The notes: generated from the sequence alone by a model not told the origin. A stretch of 25,087 nucleotides of DNA from Candidatus Woesearchaeota archaeon (GCA_013329175.1 DUKR01000038.1:1906-26992), one strand, 5' to 3'; shown: positions 1 to 8,763, numbered from the stretch's first letter. A program made the numbers and translations.

Positions 1-22
1 CCGTTTTTAGGGGGTCAGTCCA
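1..22 (+). mobile_element. Right end of an IS3-family element whose body lies left of the window
   Basis: Bases 2-22 are identical to 20296-20316, the outer end of the IS copy found later in this window, and in the same orientation. The element ends in CA at 21-22, as IS3 elements do. Only the tip is visible. A window starting exactly on a repeated IS end is also what a contig break at a multicopy repeat would look like. Confidence 0.8.
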
Positions 23-801
23 CTATTTTTCTTGCGCAGCAGCTTCCAGCCATAATAATAAGCAAAGAGGAAGGTATTAGCATAAGACAATGAGTAGAAT
101 ACTCCTCTATAGCCATCCAGAAAAGCCCCTCGAGACATCGGGCGCATAAACTCTATGAAATAGACAAGTAGTCCTTTAGGGAGATAGGCCCAGGCAGGAC
201 CCCTGAATATGCCATGCTCAACAAAATGCTTAGCCATAAGGCTTCCCCTATGACGATTCTTAGAGATAACTTTCCAGGGTACATAGCCATTGTATGCTGG
301 CTTATGCTCAATAATTAAGGGAATCCGCAATGTGGGGCCTTCAATCTGCAATGGGGTATAAAGCTCCCTTCGCAAGTCAAGGATTTTATCCTTCCTAAAA
401 AAAGCAACCTTTCCATAGAGTGTCCTAAAAAAATGGGAGGTGTAGCGGATTTCCCCATAGTGCTGCCTCCAGATAAATCTGTAGCTGTAGACACCAAGCT
501 GCTGGTTGAACCGCCTCAGCCACAGACGCAACTCTGTACTAATGTACTCATCAGCATCAATCTCGAATATCCATTCATTACTGGCTTTTGTGTAGGAATA
601 TGCCTTATGTGGCTCAGCCTCGCCAAGGTGTGGCTCAATGAACACCTTTGCTCCATACTCCCTGCAGATGTCAAGTGACCTGTCCGAGCAGGGGCCGTCA
701 TGCACGACGATAATTTCATCAACTACTCCATACAGGCTTTCTAGGCACCTCTCGATGACTTTCTCCTCGTTGTGAATGACAAGGCAAGCGGATATTTTCA
801 T
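7..801 (-). CDS. Glycosyltransferase family 2, 3' end replaced by IS sequence
   Basis: A cytosolic GT-A-fold glycosyltransferase of 264 residues that would add a sugar from a nucleotide donor to a glycan. Visible marks are the N-terminal CLVIHNEE strand-loop, VVHDG at about 32-36 and the metal-binding IDADEY at about 81-86. The C-terminal 80 residues are rich in aromatic and basic residues, as in lipid-linked-sugar GT2 enzymes. I choose the ATG at 801 rather than the GTG at 810, because an AGGTGG ribosome-binding sequence sits just before it and the GTG codon is part of that sequence. It follows the methyltransferase gene by only a few bases, so the two are co-transcribed. The last residues, GLTP and the TAA stop, are encoded by the IS end at 1-22, so the native C-terminus was cut or replaced. 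How much was lost cannot be told here. The acceptor and donor sugars are unknown. Confidence 0.88.
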   Translation of the reverse strand: MKISACLVIHNEEKVIERCLESLYGVVDEIIVVHDGPCSDRSLDICREYGAKVFIEPHLGEAEPHKAYSYTKASNEWIFEIDADEYISTELRLWLRRFNQQLGVYSYRFIWRQHYGEIRYTSHFFRTLYGKVAFFRKDKILDLRRELYTPLQIEGPTLRIPLIIEHKPAYNGYVPWKVISKNRHRGSLMAKHFVEHGIFRGPAWAYLPKGLLVYFIEFMRPMSRGAFLDGYRGVFYSLSYANTFLFAYYYGWKLLRKKNSGLTP

Positions 802-810
802 GTTAGCCAC

Positions 811-1527
811 CTAAGATATAAATTTAAGCGCATTATTGCCTATTCGTTTAACAGAAGCAGGTAATTGGATGGTTGAAAGATAAAGTGAAAATCGCCTTAA
901 ATAAATGAGATATCTATTGAATAATGCGTCAGACACCGAGTTCTTCCTGATTTTTTTTGCGTGAAATATAGATGAGCCGCTAAGGAACCCTGCGTTTGTT
1001 ATCATTCTTGAGTTCAGTACAAGCTGTTCAATGACTTTGCGTGGACCATCCCAGTCCGTATCATGAAAAACTACAAGCCCTCCCTCTATTAATCTCGGAA
1101 ACCAATTTAAAAAATCCCGCTTTACTGAAAGGAAATCATGAGCACCGTCTATGAATAGCAATTCCACTGGCGACGAAAAATCTGCAACTGTCTCTGCTGA
1201 AGTTTTACGGATAGGCTTTACAATATGATTAACACTGGCCATCTGGAGGTTGGAGATAAAATCCCTATAGGTATCAATATAAGGCATGATTGCCCTATGC
1301 TCTTCAGAACCTGTATGAGGGTCAATCGCATACACCTGAATTGAATGACCAGCAAGTGATCCCTTAGCAAGCCATATAGTTGATTTGCCTTTCCATGACC
1401 CGATTTCTACAATCACTCCCTTTCCCGTGCATGACCTTGCAGAATCATAAAGGTATATCCCTTCTGTATCGTTAAGCCAGCCCTCCACTGAATTGGTAAT
1501 GAGGCGCACGTCTTTTATTGCATCCAT
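811..1527 (-). CDS. Class I SAM-dependent methyltransferase (Methyltransf_24-like)
   Basis: A 238-residue Rossmann-fold methyltransferase of the kind found in polysaccharide clusters, where it would O- or N-methylate a sugar. Motif I is VEIGSWKGKST at about 40-50, the acidic ribose-binding loop is YAIDPH at about 66-71, and FIDGAHD at 125-131 plus VVFHDTDW near 151-158 are characteristic of the cephalosporin-hydroxylase/Methyltransf_24 group. The C-terminal 50 residues are basic and aromatic. The ATG at 1527 lies about 30 bases from an AT-rich TATA-like box, so the message is likely leaderless. It heads a two-gene operon with the GT2 gene. The substrate is unknown. Confidence 0.82.
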   Translation of the reverse strand: MDAIKDVRLITNSVEGWLNDTEGIYLYDSARSCTGKGVIVEIGSWKGKSTIWLAKGSLAGHSIQVYAIDPHTGSEEHRAIMPYIDTYRDFISNLQMASVNHIVKPIRKTSAETVADFSSPVELLFIDGAHDFLSVKRDFLNWFPRLIEGGLVVFHDTDWDGPRKVIEQLVLNSRMITNAGFLSGSSIFHAKKIRKNSVSDALFNRYLIYLRRFSLYLSTIQLPASVKRIGNNALKFIS

Positions 1528-1552
1528 CTAATGGGTGAGTAAAGCCAAGATT

Positions 1553-1562
1553 AATAAATATA
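1553..1562. promoter_or_regulatory. Shared divergent TATA box between methyltransferase and flippase genes
   Basis: The sequence AATAAATATA lies midway between two divergent start codons, about 30 bases from each ATG (1527 minus, 1589 plus). That is the spacing of an archaeal TATA box to a leaderless start. No Shine-Dalgarno precedes either ATG. Confidence 0.6.
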
Positions 1563-1588
1563 CCGAAAAGAACAATGCATGAGATGCG

Positions 1589-3055
1589 ATGGAAGAGTAT
1601 GCAAAAATCCACAAGCAGTTTATTGGTTACAATGTCTTCAAGGCACTTGATTTTGGCATCATGTTTCTTTTGCTTGCCCTGCTTACAAGGACCCTGAGCG
1701 AAGAGCAGTTTGGACTGTATTCCATTCTCAACATCTCAATAATGCTCCTGATTAGCGTGTTGTCCCTTGGCGTTCCTGAGTATATTACAAAAAAACTTGC
1801 TGGTGTCTTAAGGCATAAAAAAGAGGCAACAATAAGGCTATTGCTTGGAGGGTACCTGCTCTACATAGTTATCGTCTGCTTCCTCGCATGGGCAGCAAAA
1901 AGCCTGCTTGTGGACGCACTTGGCTTTAGCGGATTGCAGGCTGTTGCTACCATTGCTATAGGTATTGTAGCCACGGGGCTTATTGTACAGGTCATGCAAA
2001 GCTATTACCGCGCAGAGCAGAAAATAGTCTCAGCTAAAATCATAGAAAGTTTTTTTGCAAGCCTGTGGGCACTTCCGGTCATTGCAGGATTGTTGCTCTT
2101 TGGGATTAGCGATGTCACTGAGGTATTTCTGATACGGCTTGCCTTCCTCATTCCTGTCGGTATGATAGTCATTTTCCTTATGAGAAAACTTATAGTTCTA
2201 CGAGGAAGCGTATATAACCTAAGGCCCCTCCTCAATGCAGCAATGTTTGGGGTACCTCTCTCGGCAGTCTCCATCTCAAGGTGGGTTATTACGTCTTCTG
2301 ACAGGTACGCTTTGGGGCTGATGAGCGGGGCAGGGGAGGTAGCTTTTTACTCCATCGTGTATGCCATACTTGCAATGATAGGAACAATGGCCGGAAGCAT
2401 AGGGCTGACCATTGGCCCCTACTTTCTTGCTGAGTACAACAAAAACGAAAGAGAAAAGTCGCTTCTGTTGCTTGAAAAGATACTAAAATACGAGGCAATG
2501 ATCCTTGTTCCAGGGATTGTAGGATTCTTTATGCTTGGAAAGGAGATTTTAACAATGGTATCAGGAGTCAGATATGAAGGGGCAGTGGTACTCATACCTT
2601 TTCTTATGGTGTTTCCCTTTTTTGACCTCATCAAAGATGTATATGCAAACGTGCTACTTGTAGAAGAAAAAACAATGCTGATTGCAGGGGTATATGTTGG
2701 GGGGGTTATCGCTAACATTGCTCTTAACTTAGCATTGGTTCATTACTTTAATGGGGTAGGTGCGGCATTGGCTACCTCCTTGACTTATATTGGACTCTTT
2801 ATTGCTTTTTATCTCCTCTCTGGAAGGAAAATATCCCTTAGTTCCAAAAATCTAAAGCTTAGGCAGATTGTTCTAGCAAGCTTACTGATGACAGCAGTCC
2901 TGCTTTTTTTGCATCCTACTACCCTCTTTACTAAAGTGCTTGCTATTTCTGTTGCAATGATTACATATGGCATTGGACTCTTGCTTTTTGGGGCATTTAC
3001 AAAAGAGGAAAAGAAACTTTTTTTCTCATTAAGGAGTCTTAAAAGAGTTCTTTGA
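1589..3055 (+). CDS. Wzx-type polysaccharide/oligosaccharide flippase
   Basis: An integral membrane protein of 488 residues from the MOP/MVF superfamily (polysaccharide biosynthesis, RfbX/Wzx type), predicted to flip lipid-linked oligosaccharide across the cytoplasmic membrane. The N-terminus carries the family pattern: an amphipathic start, a first helix, then LTRTLSEEQFGLYSI at about 33-47, the usual 'L..efG.y' turn. Roughly 12-14 hydrophobic segments follow, and the length is typical. The ATG at 1589 sits a few bases after the expected transcription start. It is monocistronic: the next gene points back at it with a 26-base gap. A second flippase lies at 22813-24270, so the cluster may export two glycans. 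The substrate cannot be read from sequence. Confidence 0.88.
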   Translation: MEEYAKIHKQFIGYNVFKALDFGIMFLLLALLTRTLSEEQFGLYSILNISIMLLISVLSLGVPEYITKKLAGVLRHKKEATIRLLLGGYLLYIVIVCFLAWAAKSLLVDALGFSGLQAVATIAIGIVATGLIVQVMQSYYRAEQKIVSAKIIESFFASLWALPVIAGLLLFGISDVTEVFLIRLAFLIPVGMIVIFLMRKLIVLRGSVYNLRPLLNAAMFGVPLSAVSISRWVITSSDRYALGLMSGAGEVAFYSIVYAILAMIGTMAGSIGLTIGPYFLAEYNKNEREKSLLLLEKILKYEAMILVPGIVGFFMLGKEILTMVSGVRYEGAVVLIPFLMVFPFFDLIKDVYANVLLVEEKTMLIAGVYVGGVIANIALNLALVHYFNGVGAALATSLTYIGLFIAFYLLSGRKISLSSKNLKLRQIVLASLLMTAVLLFLHPTTLFTKVLAISVAMITYGIGLLLFGAFTKEEKKLFFSLRSLKRVL

Positions 3056-3081
3056 AAACAGAGCTAAATTCAAAGGAAAGG

Positions 3082-5193
3082 TTATTCGTTGATGGAGAAC
3101 AGTGTCATCCCCTGAGTCTGGTGCACAGGAGTTATCATGGATGAGCCTGCCATTGTTGAGATGACTGAATTCAAAAATGCAGCAGTTTCATTTACCCCGT
3201 GTACCTCACTGAGCTGGCGCACGGACATCCCGCCTACAACCATATACTCATAACCCTGATCCTTCAGAAAAGAGTGCAGCGAACCAGCATCAACACCAAA
3301 GAGATTCCTGCGCATTTCTCTAACAGGGGCGCACCACTCACAACTGTACATATCAAACCCAATGACTGCATTATGGCTTGAGAGGTCAAATACCCTTGAA
3401 TGTAGGGGGATGCTCTGGTACATCCAGACATAGCCAGCAAGCTCTTCACCTGATGTCCACATCACTCCAGGAGGCCACATTGAAGTGTTAATCTCGTATT
3501 TCTGCACTGCAGAAGTAAAAAATACTAGGACAATAATCGCCGCTAAGGTGGCTGCTTTGGGTATGCGCAGTGATTGCGCTGCAGAAGCTGCAAACCATGC
3601 CCCTTCTGCAGCAAGGATGGACAATGGCAGGGCAAACAGCATCCAGAACCTAAATGCAAAGAGCCCCATGGGAAGGTTAAACGTCATGGAGTTGATGCCA
3701 AGAAACGTAAAGAGGAGAAGCAGCACAGACGCCAGGGCATACGCAGGAATCCTGCTCTTGTTTTCTCCTTTGCTGCCAATGGATTCAACAATGCAGAAGA
3801 ACAGGCAACTGACGGAAATAGCAACAAAAGCAAAAAGGTCAAGATAAAGGGAGGTAAGAAGAGGTATGCGCAAGGCAAGCAAGAGATATCTGGCAGCCAA
3901 AAGAAGAAGTGAAAAAGCGCATAAGGAAAGAAGCAGCAGGGCTGCATACTTCAATGCCCCTTCCTTCTTCGGCACACCTGCCGCATAACTAAGATAGTGC
4001 CTGTAAAGGTAAAACAGAAGGCCAGCAAAAAGCAGAAGATAAATGCCTATGCCTATCCCTACCGGATTAGTCATAAGGCTCACTGGCTGGGCAAAGAAAA
4101 AATCATTGAAGGTGTACACTCTTGTTGCAGTTCCAGATTCAGGATTCAGGTACCAAAAAAAGGAAGCAATCATATGAAACACAGAAAATCCTCCTACGGA
4201 TGTACCTGCTGTAGCATCCGCTACCGCCCCAGGACCCCTGAATGGCGACAGGTGGAAAAACCACCATATCCCCGATAAAAGATACCCTCCCATAATAGCT
4301 GACAACTGGAAAAGCATAAGCCTGTGGGAGTATAGAGCATATGCAGCCCACACCAAGCAGGCCATCACAAGGAACTTAAGCGCCTGGGTAGGCTGGGTAA
4401 GGGGGACTGAGGCAATCACAAAAGAGGAGAGAATGGCCCATTTCCAACCCGATGATATCCCCTGCACAAGCATATAGAAGGCAACAAGCATAAGTGTGAC
4501 AACCAAGCTGTGTGACCAGATGAAATGGCTAAGATAGCTTGGGACAGCTGCAAGGATGCCCGTGGCAATAAGCGCCTTCCAGCGGTGGTTGGTAAGCCTA
4601 TAAGAAAAATAGCCGAAAAATAAGATACCTATCGATGCAATCAGGGCATTAAAGAATTTTAGTGTCCATTGTAGTGAGCCTGCTGTCTGGACTAAGATGC
4701 TCATCAGCCCTTCATAGCCTGGAGGATAAGGATCAAAATACTGAAACTGCTGGTTACCATCATGGAGTGTTTTCTCGTGAGCTATGTAAAAAATTCCCAT
4801 GGCATGGGACCACGGGTCGTCATCCTCAAGATAGGGATACGAGAATGCTCCGGTAACAAACATAAAAAGCACCAGCCCGAAAAGAGCAGCAATGCCTACA
4901 AAGAGTAACGCGTCTTTATCAACCCCTAATGATGGCACTGTAAATGACGTCCTGTTCCTGTATGCCTGGACAGCTGCTGGCAGGACACATAGGGTAAGGA
5001 CGATCCTCCAGTCAAGGGATACCCTGAAAAAATCAAGAACGACAAGGAGAAAGATGAGCAATGCAAGGCCAATGCCTATTCTCATGACCTGACGCTCATA
5101 AAAGGAAGATTCCCAATCCGCAAAAAAAGTGGTTGCAGCATATCCCAAGCTGTAAGTATACACAAAAAACAGCAGTAGTGATAGCGCCTCCAT
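3082..5193 (-). CDS. Large polytopic membrane protein, GT-C glycosyltransferase-like
   Basis: A 703-residue protein with about 13-15 hydrophobic helices and a soluble C-terminal domain of roughly 130 residues. After the third or fourth helix an external loop carries YLEDDDPWSHAMGI (about 121-134) followed by FDPYPPGYEG. An acidic motif in that position is where GT-C enzymes (STT3/AglB, PMT, GT39) hold their catalytic base or metal. The C-terminal domain starts around MWTSGEELAGYVWMYQ, as in enzymes with an extracytoplasmic domain after the membrane part, but it lacks the WWDYG motif of AglB oligosaccharyltransferases. I therefore call it GT-C-like and not AglB. It would use a lipid-phosphate sugar at the outer face. 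The gene shares its TATA box with the divergent GT2 gene and starts leaderless at 5193. Exact function is open. Confidence 0.65.
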   Translation of the reverse strand: MEALSLLLFFVYTYSLGYAATTFFADWESSFYERQVMRIGIGLALLIFLLVVLDFFRVSLDWRIVLTLCVLPAAVQAYRNRTSFTVPSLGVDKDALLFVGIAALFGLVLFMFVTGAFSYPYLEDDDPWSHAMGIFYIAHEKTLHDGNQQFQYFDPYPPGYEGLMSILVQTAGSLQWTLKFFNALIASIGILFFGYFSYRLTNHRWKALIATGILAAVPSYLSHFIWSHSLVVTLMLVAFYMLVQGISSGWKWAILSSFVIASVPLTQPTQALKFLVMACLVWAAYALYSHRLMLFQLSAIMGGYLLSGIWWFFHLSPFRGPGAVADATAGTSVGGFSVFHMIASFFWYLNPESGTATRVYTFNDFFFAQPVSLMTNPVGIGIGIYLLLFAGLLFYLYRHYLSYAAGVPKKEGALKYAALLLLSLCAFSLLLLAARYLLLALRIPLLTSLYLDLFAFVAISVSCLFFCIVESIGSKGENKSRIPAYALASVLLLLFTFLGINSMTFNLPMGLFAFRFWMLFALPLSILAAEGAWFAASAAQSLRIPKAATLAAIIVLVFFTSAVQKYEINTSMWPPGVMWTSGEELAGYVWMYQSIPLHSRVFDLSSHNAVIGFDMYSCEWCAPVREMRRNLFGVDAGSLHSFLKDQGYEYMVVGGMSVRQLSEVHGVNETAAFLNSVISTMAGSSMITPVHQTQGMTLFSINE

Positions 5194-5218
5194 GAGTAAG
5201 CACGGTTGTCTAGAAAGT

Positions 5219-5228
5219 TATTTAAATA
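5219..5228. promoter_or_regulatory. Palindromic TATA box serving two divergent genes
   Basis: TATTTAAATA is a perfect palindrome. Its centre is about 26 bases from the plus-strand ATG at 5249 and about 31 from the minus-strand ATG at 5193, so one box can place leaderless starts in both directions. Confidence 0.75.
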
Positions 5229-5248
5229 GTTTGCCCTCCACAAAAACC

Positions 5249-6133
5249 ATGGACGTTGTTGTGACAATCCCCGCATATAATGAAGAGATTTCTATCGGAA
5301 AGGTTATTGCTGACATCAAAAAAGTGCTGGATGCCTTGTCAGTATCGTATGGGATAGTCGTTGTTGATGACGGTTCAATTGACCAGACGGCAAAAGCAGC
5401 AGCCGAAGCCGGTGCAAGAGTGCACTCCCATCCCAAAAATTATGGGCTTGCCGAGACATTCAGGACTGAGATGGATATATGCATTTCTCTTAAGCCAAAG
5501 GTAATCGTACACACTGATGCTGATGGCCAATATAGCGCAGATGAAATCCCTAAGCTTATTGAGCCTGTGCTTTCAGGTAAGGCTGACCTTGTCCTTGGCT
5601 CGCGTTTTAGGGGGAAGATTGATTCTATGCCTCTTATCAAGTGGATAGGTAACAAAGCGTTCACAGCAATTGTGTCCCATATTGTGCGGCTGCCCATCAG
5701 TGACGGCCAGACTGGATTCAGGGCATTTACTCCAGAAATAGCTAAGATGGATATCAAAAGCAATTTTACCTACACCCAGGAGCAGATTATCCATACGGCA
5801 AAGGCAAAGAAGCGCATAGTGGAAGTTCCGATTCATTTTCTCAAAAGAGAGGAGGGAAAGAGCAAATTGATGAAGCATCCCCTGCATTTTGCAATGAGAG
5901 CCGGCATAAACCTGCTGCGCATCTACCGAGATTACGAGCCGCTGAAATTCTTCGGGATTATTGGCTGCGGGATATTTAGTCTAGGAATGCTTTTGGCACT
6001 TTGGTTTGTATGGCTTCACTTTACAACCGGTATTGACGGGCATCTTGGCCTGCTTATTGCGATGCTCCTATTGGTTCTCACCGGAATCCAGGTCATCACG
6101 TTTGCCTTTCTTGCTGACATGAAGCGGGCATGA
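5249..6133 (+). CDS. Dpm1/GtrB-like polyprenyl-phosphate glycosyltransferase (GT2)
   Basis: A 294-residue enzyme that would transfer a sugar from a nucleotide donor to polyprenyl (dolichyl) phosphate at the cytoplasmic face. It begins MDVVVTIPAYNEE, has VVDDGS at about 38-43, and TDADGQY at 89-95 as the DxD-type metal site. The DGQTGFRAF and PIHF segments typical of Dpm1/GtrB proteins follow. Two hydrophobic helices at the end (about 230-288) anchor it. An in-frame ATG 57 bases upstream (5192) is rejected: it lies before the TATA box and overlaps the divergent gene, while the ATG at 5249 sits at the expected transcription start. The next gene, 23 bases on, is a GT39-like membrane transferase, giving a donor-maker and donor-user pair. 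Confidence 0.88.
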   Translation: MDVVVTIPAYNEEISIGKVIADIKKVLDALSVSYGIVVVDDGSIDQTAKAAAEAGARVHSHPKNYGLAETFRTEMDICISLKPKVIVHTDADGQYSADEIPKLIEPVLSGKADLVLGSRFRGKIDSMPLIKWIGNKAFTAIVSHIVRLPISDGQTGFRAFTPEIAKMDIKSNFTYTQEQIIHTAKAKKRIVEVPIHFLKREEGKSKLMKHPLHFAMRAGINLLRIYRDYEPLKFFGIIGCGIFSLGMLLALWFVWLHFTTGIDGHLGLLIAMLLLVLTGIQVITFAFLADMKRA

Positions 6134-6156
6134 GATGCCGAATGGATGCGTAAAAT

Positions 6157-7641
6157 ATGCAAAAGGGAAAACGTCGCTCTATTGCCATAATCCTGCTGGT
6201 GGCAATTCTTACTCTGGGAGCATTTGTAAGGGTAGCTAACCTTGAGAACATCTCAGTGTATCCTGATGAATTGACCTATCATCTTCGCGCTGTTGATGCA
6301 TCCACAGGTGGACTTTTGTACTATGACCACCCCCCTTTGTTTATCTCTCTCCTCTCAGTATTACAACTATCTGGATTCGAAAGTGTACAAAGCGGAAGAA
6401 TCATCTCAGTGATTGCAGGGGTATGCACTGTGCTTGCAGTATTTATGCTTGCCCGAGAGCTATATTCAGTAAAGACTGCTCTGGTTGCTGCCTTATTTTG
6501 TGCAGTACTGGCGTTTCATGTCTTATACAGCAGAATTGCCCAGATTGATGCACTGATGATTTTATTGGCAGTATCCTTCTATGCCCTCTTCTTGAGAGGA
6601 TACAACACTGGCAGGAAATACTTGATGGCATTGGCAGGAGTAGTGCTTGGGCTTGGGATATGGACCAAATATACGCTCCTTGGCATCATCCCTGTAGTTG
6701 GGCTTTTCATGTTCGCAAAAGAAGGGATGAAGATGGCAAAGGACACCAAACTCTGGCTGTGTGCTGGAACAACCGCAATTGTTGCGGCTCCTTTGCTTGT
6801 GCTGAATGCCTCTGCAGTATACTGGATATCACTGGGGAGGTTTGCTTCTGCCGACGCTACTGCCATTCACAGGACAATATTTGAAAGCCTTCAGCTTTTT
6901 GTGGGGTATTTCTCTGGTATCTTGTTGTACGTTCAAGCTATACCGAAGACTTTCATAGAGTACGCATTTTTGGCAATAGGAATAGTACCACTTGCTATGC
7001 TTGTAATTTATTTTAGTTCGACCTACAGGAAAAGGAGAACTGACCTTCTTATGGGCCTACATTTTGTGGTATTTTCTATGTTCTTTGCTGTCTACTCTGT
7101 GAAGTTTGAGTATTATCTGCTTCTAAGTGTAATCCCCTTGCTGCCTGTTCTTGCTCACCTCATGCTCAGCCAATTATCAAAAGAGAGCTATTTTTCTCTC
7201 GGCGGAGCGGGTGCTATAGTATTGCTTACCATACTTCTCATGAATGCCGCATTGAGCGTAGGGAACGTCTGGAATGAAAAAGGCGAATTTGAGGGTTTCA
7301 GGCTTGCAACAGCGTATGCCTCCAGTAGCATTAGAAGTGGGACAATAGCGACAAGCCATACTAAAATAATCGATTATTATGTTCAAGAGATGCACGCCAA
7401 CGGAATTCAGGTTATCCAGTTGAATGAAACATTGTACCACAAAGAGCAGGACATGGGAAAAAATTTTGCTCAAGAAGTAGACGCCCTGATAATCAAGCAG
7501 AATTACTATGATTTCTTTTTTGATGATGAAGATAAGAAGAAAATAGAAAGTGAATTCTTTGTAAGGAAAGAGTTTGGGGAATCATTGTTCGGGGCATTAG
7601 TCTTTGCTAAGGGAAGCAGAGAGGGAGTACAGGGAAGTTGA
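6157..7641 (+). CDS. GT39/PMT-ArnT-like membrane glycosyltransferase
   Basis: A 494-residue polytopic protein resembling the dolichyl-phosphate-mannose-protein mannosyltransferase/ArnT superfamily, enzymes that move a sugar from a polyprenyl-phosphate donor to a lipid, glycan or protein at the outer face. After one N-terminal helix comes ISVYPDELTYHLRA (about 33-46); an acidic D-E pair in the first external loop is the family's catalytic signature. DHPPLFISLL follows in the next segment, also typical. About 10-11 further helices and a soluble tail of roughly 120 residues complete it. It forms an operon with the Dpm1-like GT2 upstream, so that enzyme's product is its likely donor. The acceptor is unknown. 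Confidence 0.85.
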   Translation: MQKGKRRSIAIILLVAILTLGAFVRVANLENISVYPDELTYHLRAVDASTGGLLYYDHPPLFISLLSVLQLSGFESVQSGRIISVIAGVCTVLAVFMLARELYSVKTALVAALFCAVLAFHVLYSRIAQIDALMILLAVSFYALFLRGYNTGRKYLMALAGVVLGLGIWTKYTLLGIIPVVGLFMFAKEGMKMAKDTKLWLCAGTTAIVAAPLLVLNASAVYWISLGRFASADATAIHRTIFESLQLFVGYFSGILLYVQAIPKTFIEYAFLAIGIVPLAMLVIYFSSTYRKRRTDLLMGLHFVVFSMFFAVYSVKFEYYLLLSVIPLLPVLAHLMLSQLSKESYFSLGGAGAIVLLTILLMNAALSVGNVWNEKGEFEGFRLATAYASSSIRSGTIATSHTKIIDYYVQEMHANGIQVIQLNETLYHKEQDMGKNFAQEVDALIIKQNYYDFFFDDEDKKKIESEFFVRKEFGESLFGALVFAKGSREGVQGS

Positions 7642-7710
7642 GGTACATCGCAATGATAACTTGCAGGCTAGGCTTGCCATGTGCAGTGTATGTATCATGG
7701 ACTACTAGAC
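7642..7710. other. Convergent intergenic spacer
   Basis: The 69 bases between the convergent GT39-like gene and the minus-strand operon end contain no clear terminator hairpin, T-run or small gene. Confidence 0.5.
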
Positions 7711-8763
7711 TTAGCGATGCGCTGGAATGCAATCTTGGATAGTGCCAATAACACGATATATGCTTTCCCTATCAGTATAGTGCTCCCGCAGCAACGCAAC
7801 GTCAGGAGCTGCTGGGCGTAGCAGGGCTTTGGAAAGCGCTTCCTTTGAGGTAATTGTTGCTGCTACCCGAAGCTTATGCAATATGCTTATGTCCTTTTGC
7901 ACGTTAGGTTGGTAGCTAATTGCCGGCTTTCCCCTAAGTGCTGCCTCAAGCAGCCCCGCTGATGACATCCCTATGACGGCTCTTGCTCCTCCAATAAGTG
8001 TGGAAAGTGGCGTATGTGCTTCAACCTTAACCGGAAATGTGTGTCTGACAGAATCCAGAAAACGGGAATACTTATCTGGATCCTCCCGTGGATGGGGCCG
8101 CACTACAAGAAGAACAGAAAAAGGGGAATGCTTACGGATGTACTCTAGAGATGATAGGACGTCAGTAAGTACCTGAAACTCATCATAGCCAGGATCAAAA
8201 GAAGTGGATATTTCAGAGAAGGGCTGACTGAGGAAGAGAAATGGCGCGTTGCTTGCTGCACCTCTCACTTGAGATTGTGCATATGTAGAAAAGAAAGGAT
8301 TGCCGGTAACTACCAGTAAAGAAGGATCAAACCCTTCAGCTATCATTTCCTGCTTCATCAATTCATCTACCACGCAGATACAGGAAGGTAGCATTAACCC
8401 GCCTTTCTCATGGCCACTGAACCTCTGCCGGTAATTTGACCAGTAGTCAATGACAGAAACCGAGGGTATATTCCTTTCAAGAGACTGCCGGAGAACTTTT
8501 TTTTCCATGGAATAGCCTTGGCTTGTACCTAAAACCACAATTGATGGTAAAAGGCTATCCATGAAATGCCCAATGTAATCCTCGTTTAAAGAATCACCTT
8601 CTTCAAAAAATATTGATTCAGTTATAAGTATTTTCTTGCCAGTTCCACAAGCAAGGTATTCCCAATGATACAGCCTTTTCTTTGCAATCTCCTTGACCAC
8701 TGGAAAAAGTGCATTAGTTCCTCCAGCATCCTGAGAGCAGAAGAGAATGGTTTGCTCAGCCAT
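7711..8763 (-). CDS. GT-B-fold-like protein, possible glycosyltransferase or sugar-nucleotide hydrolase
   Basis: A 350-residue soluble protein whose exact family I do not recognise. The N-terminal ILFCSQDAGGTNALFPVVKEI (6-26) looks like the glycine-rich first loop of a GT-B Rossmann domain. The C-terminal half has VVRPHPREDPDKY, then GMSSAGLLEAALRGKPAISYQP, the acceptor/donor loop pattern shared by CDP-glycerol transferases, polysialyltransferase-like proteins and the NeuC/UDP-GlcNAc 2-epimerase group. It overlaps the aminotransferase stop by 8 bases and is the last gene of the operon. It could be the nonulosonate transferase or the missing UDP-sugar hydrolase (the PseG/NeuC step), since no other gene here fills either role. 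No membrane segment or signal peptide is seen. Confidence 0.6.
   Translation of the reverse strand: MAEQTILFCSQDAGGTNALFPVVKEIAKKRLYHWEYLACGTGKKILITESIFFEEGDSLNEDYIGHFMDSLLPSIVVLGTSQGYSMEKKVLRQSLERNIPSVSVIDYWSNYRQRFSGHEKGGLMLPSCICVVDELMKQEMIAEGFDPSLLVVTGNPFFSTYAQSQVRGAASNAPFLFLSQPFSEISTSFDPGYDEFQVLTDVLSSLEYIRKHSPFSVLLVVRPHPREDPDKYSRFLDSVRHTFPVKVEAHTPLSTLIGGARAVIGMSSAGLLEAALRGKPAISYQPNVQKDISILHKLRVAATITSKEALSKALLRPAAPDVALLREHYTDRESIYRVIGTIQDCIPAHR

Noticed and set aside
3082..5193. Assigning the large membrane protein as AglB/STT3 oligosaccharyltransferase
   Set aside because: No WWDYG-type motif in the C-terminal domain, and the length of the soluble part is short for AglB.
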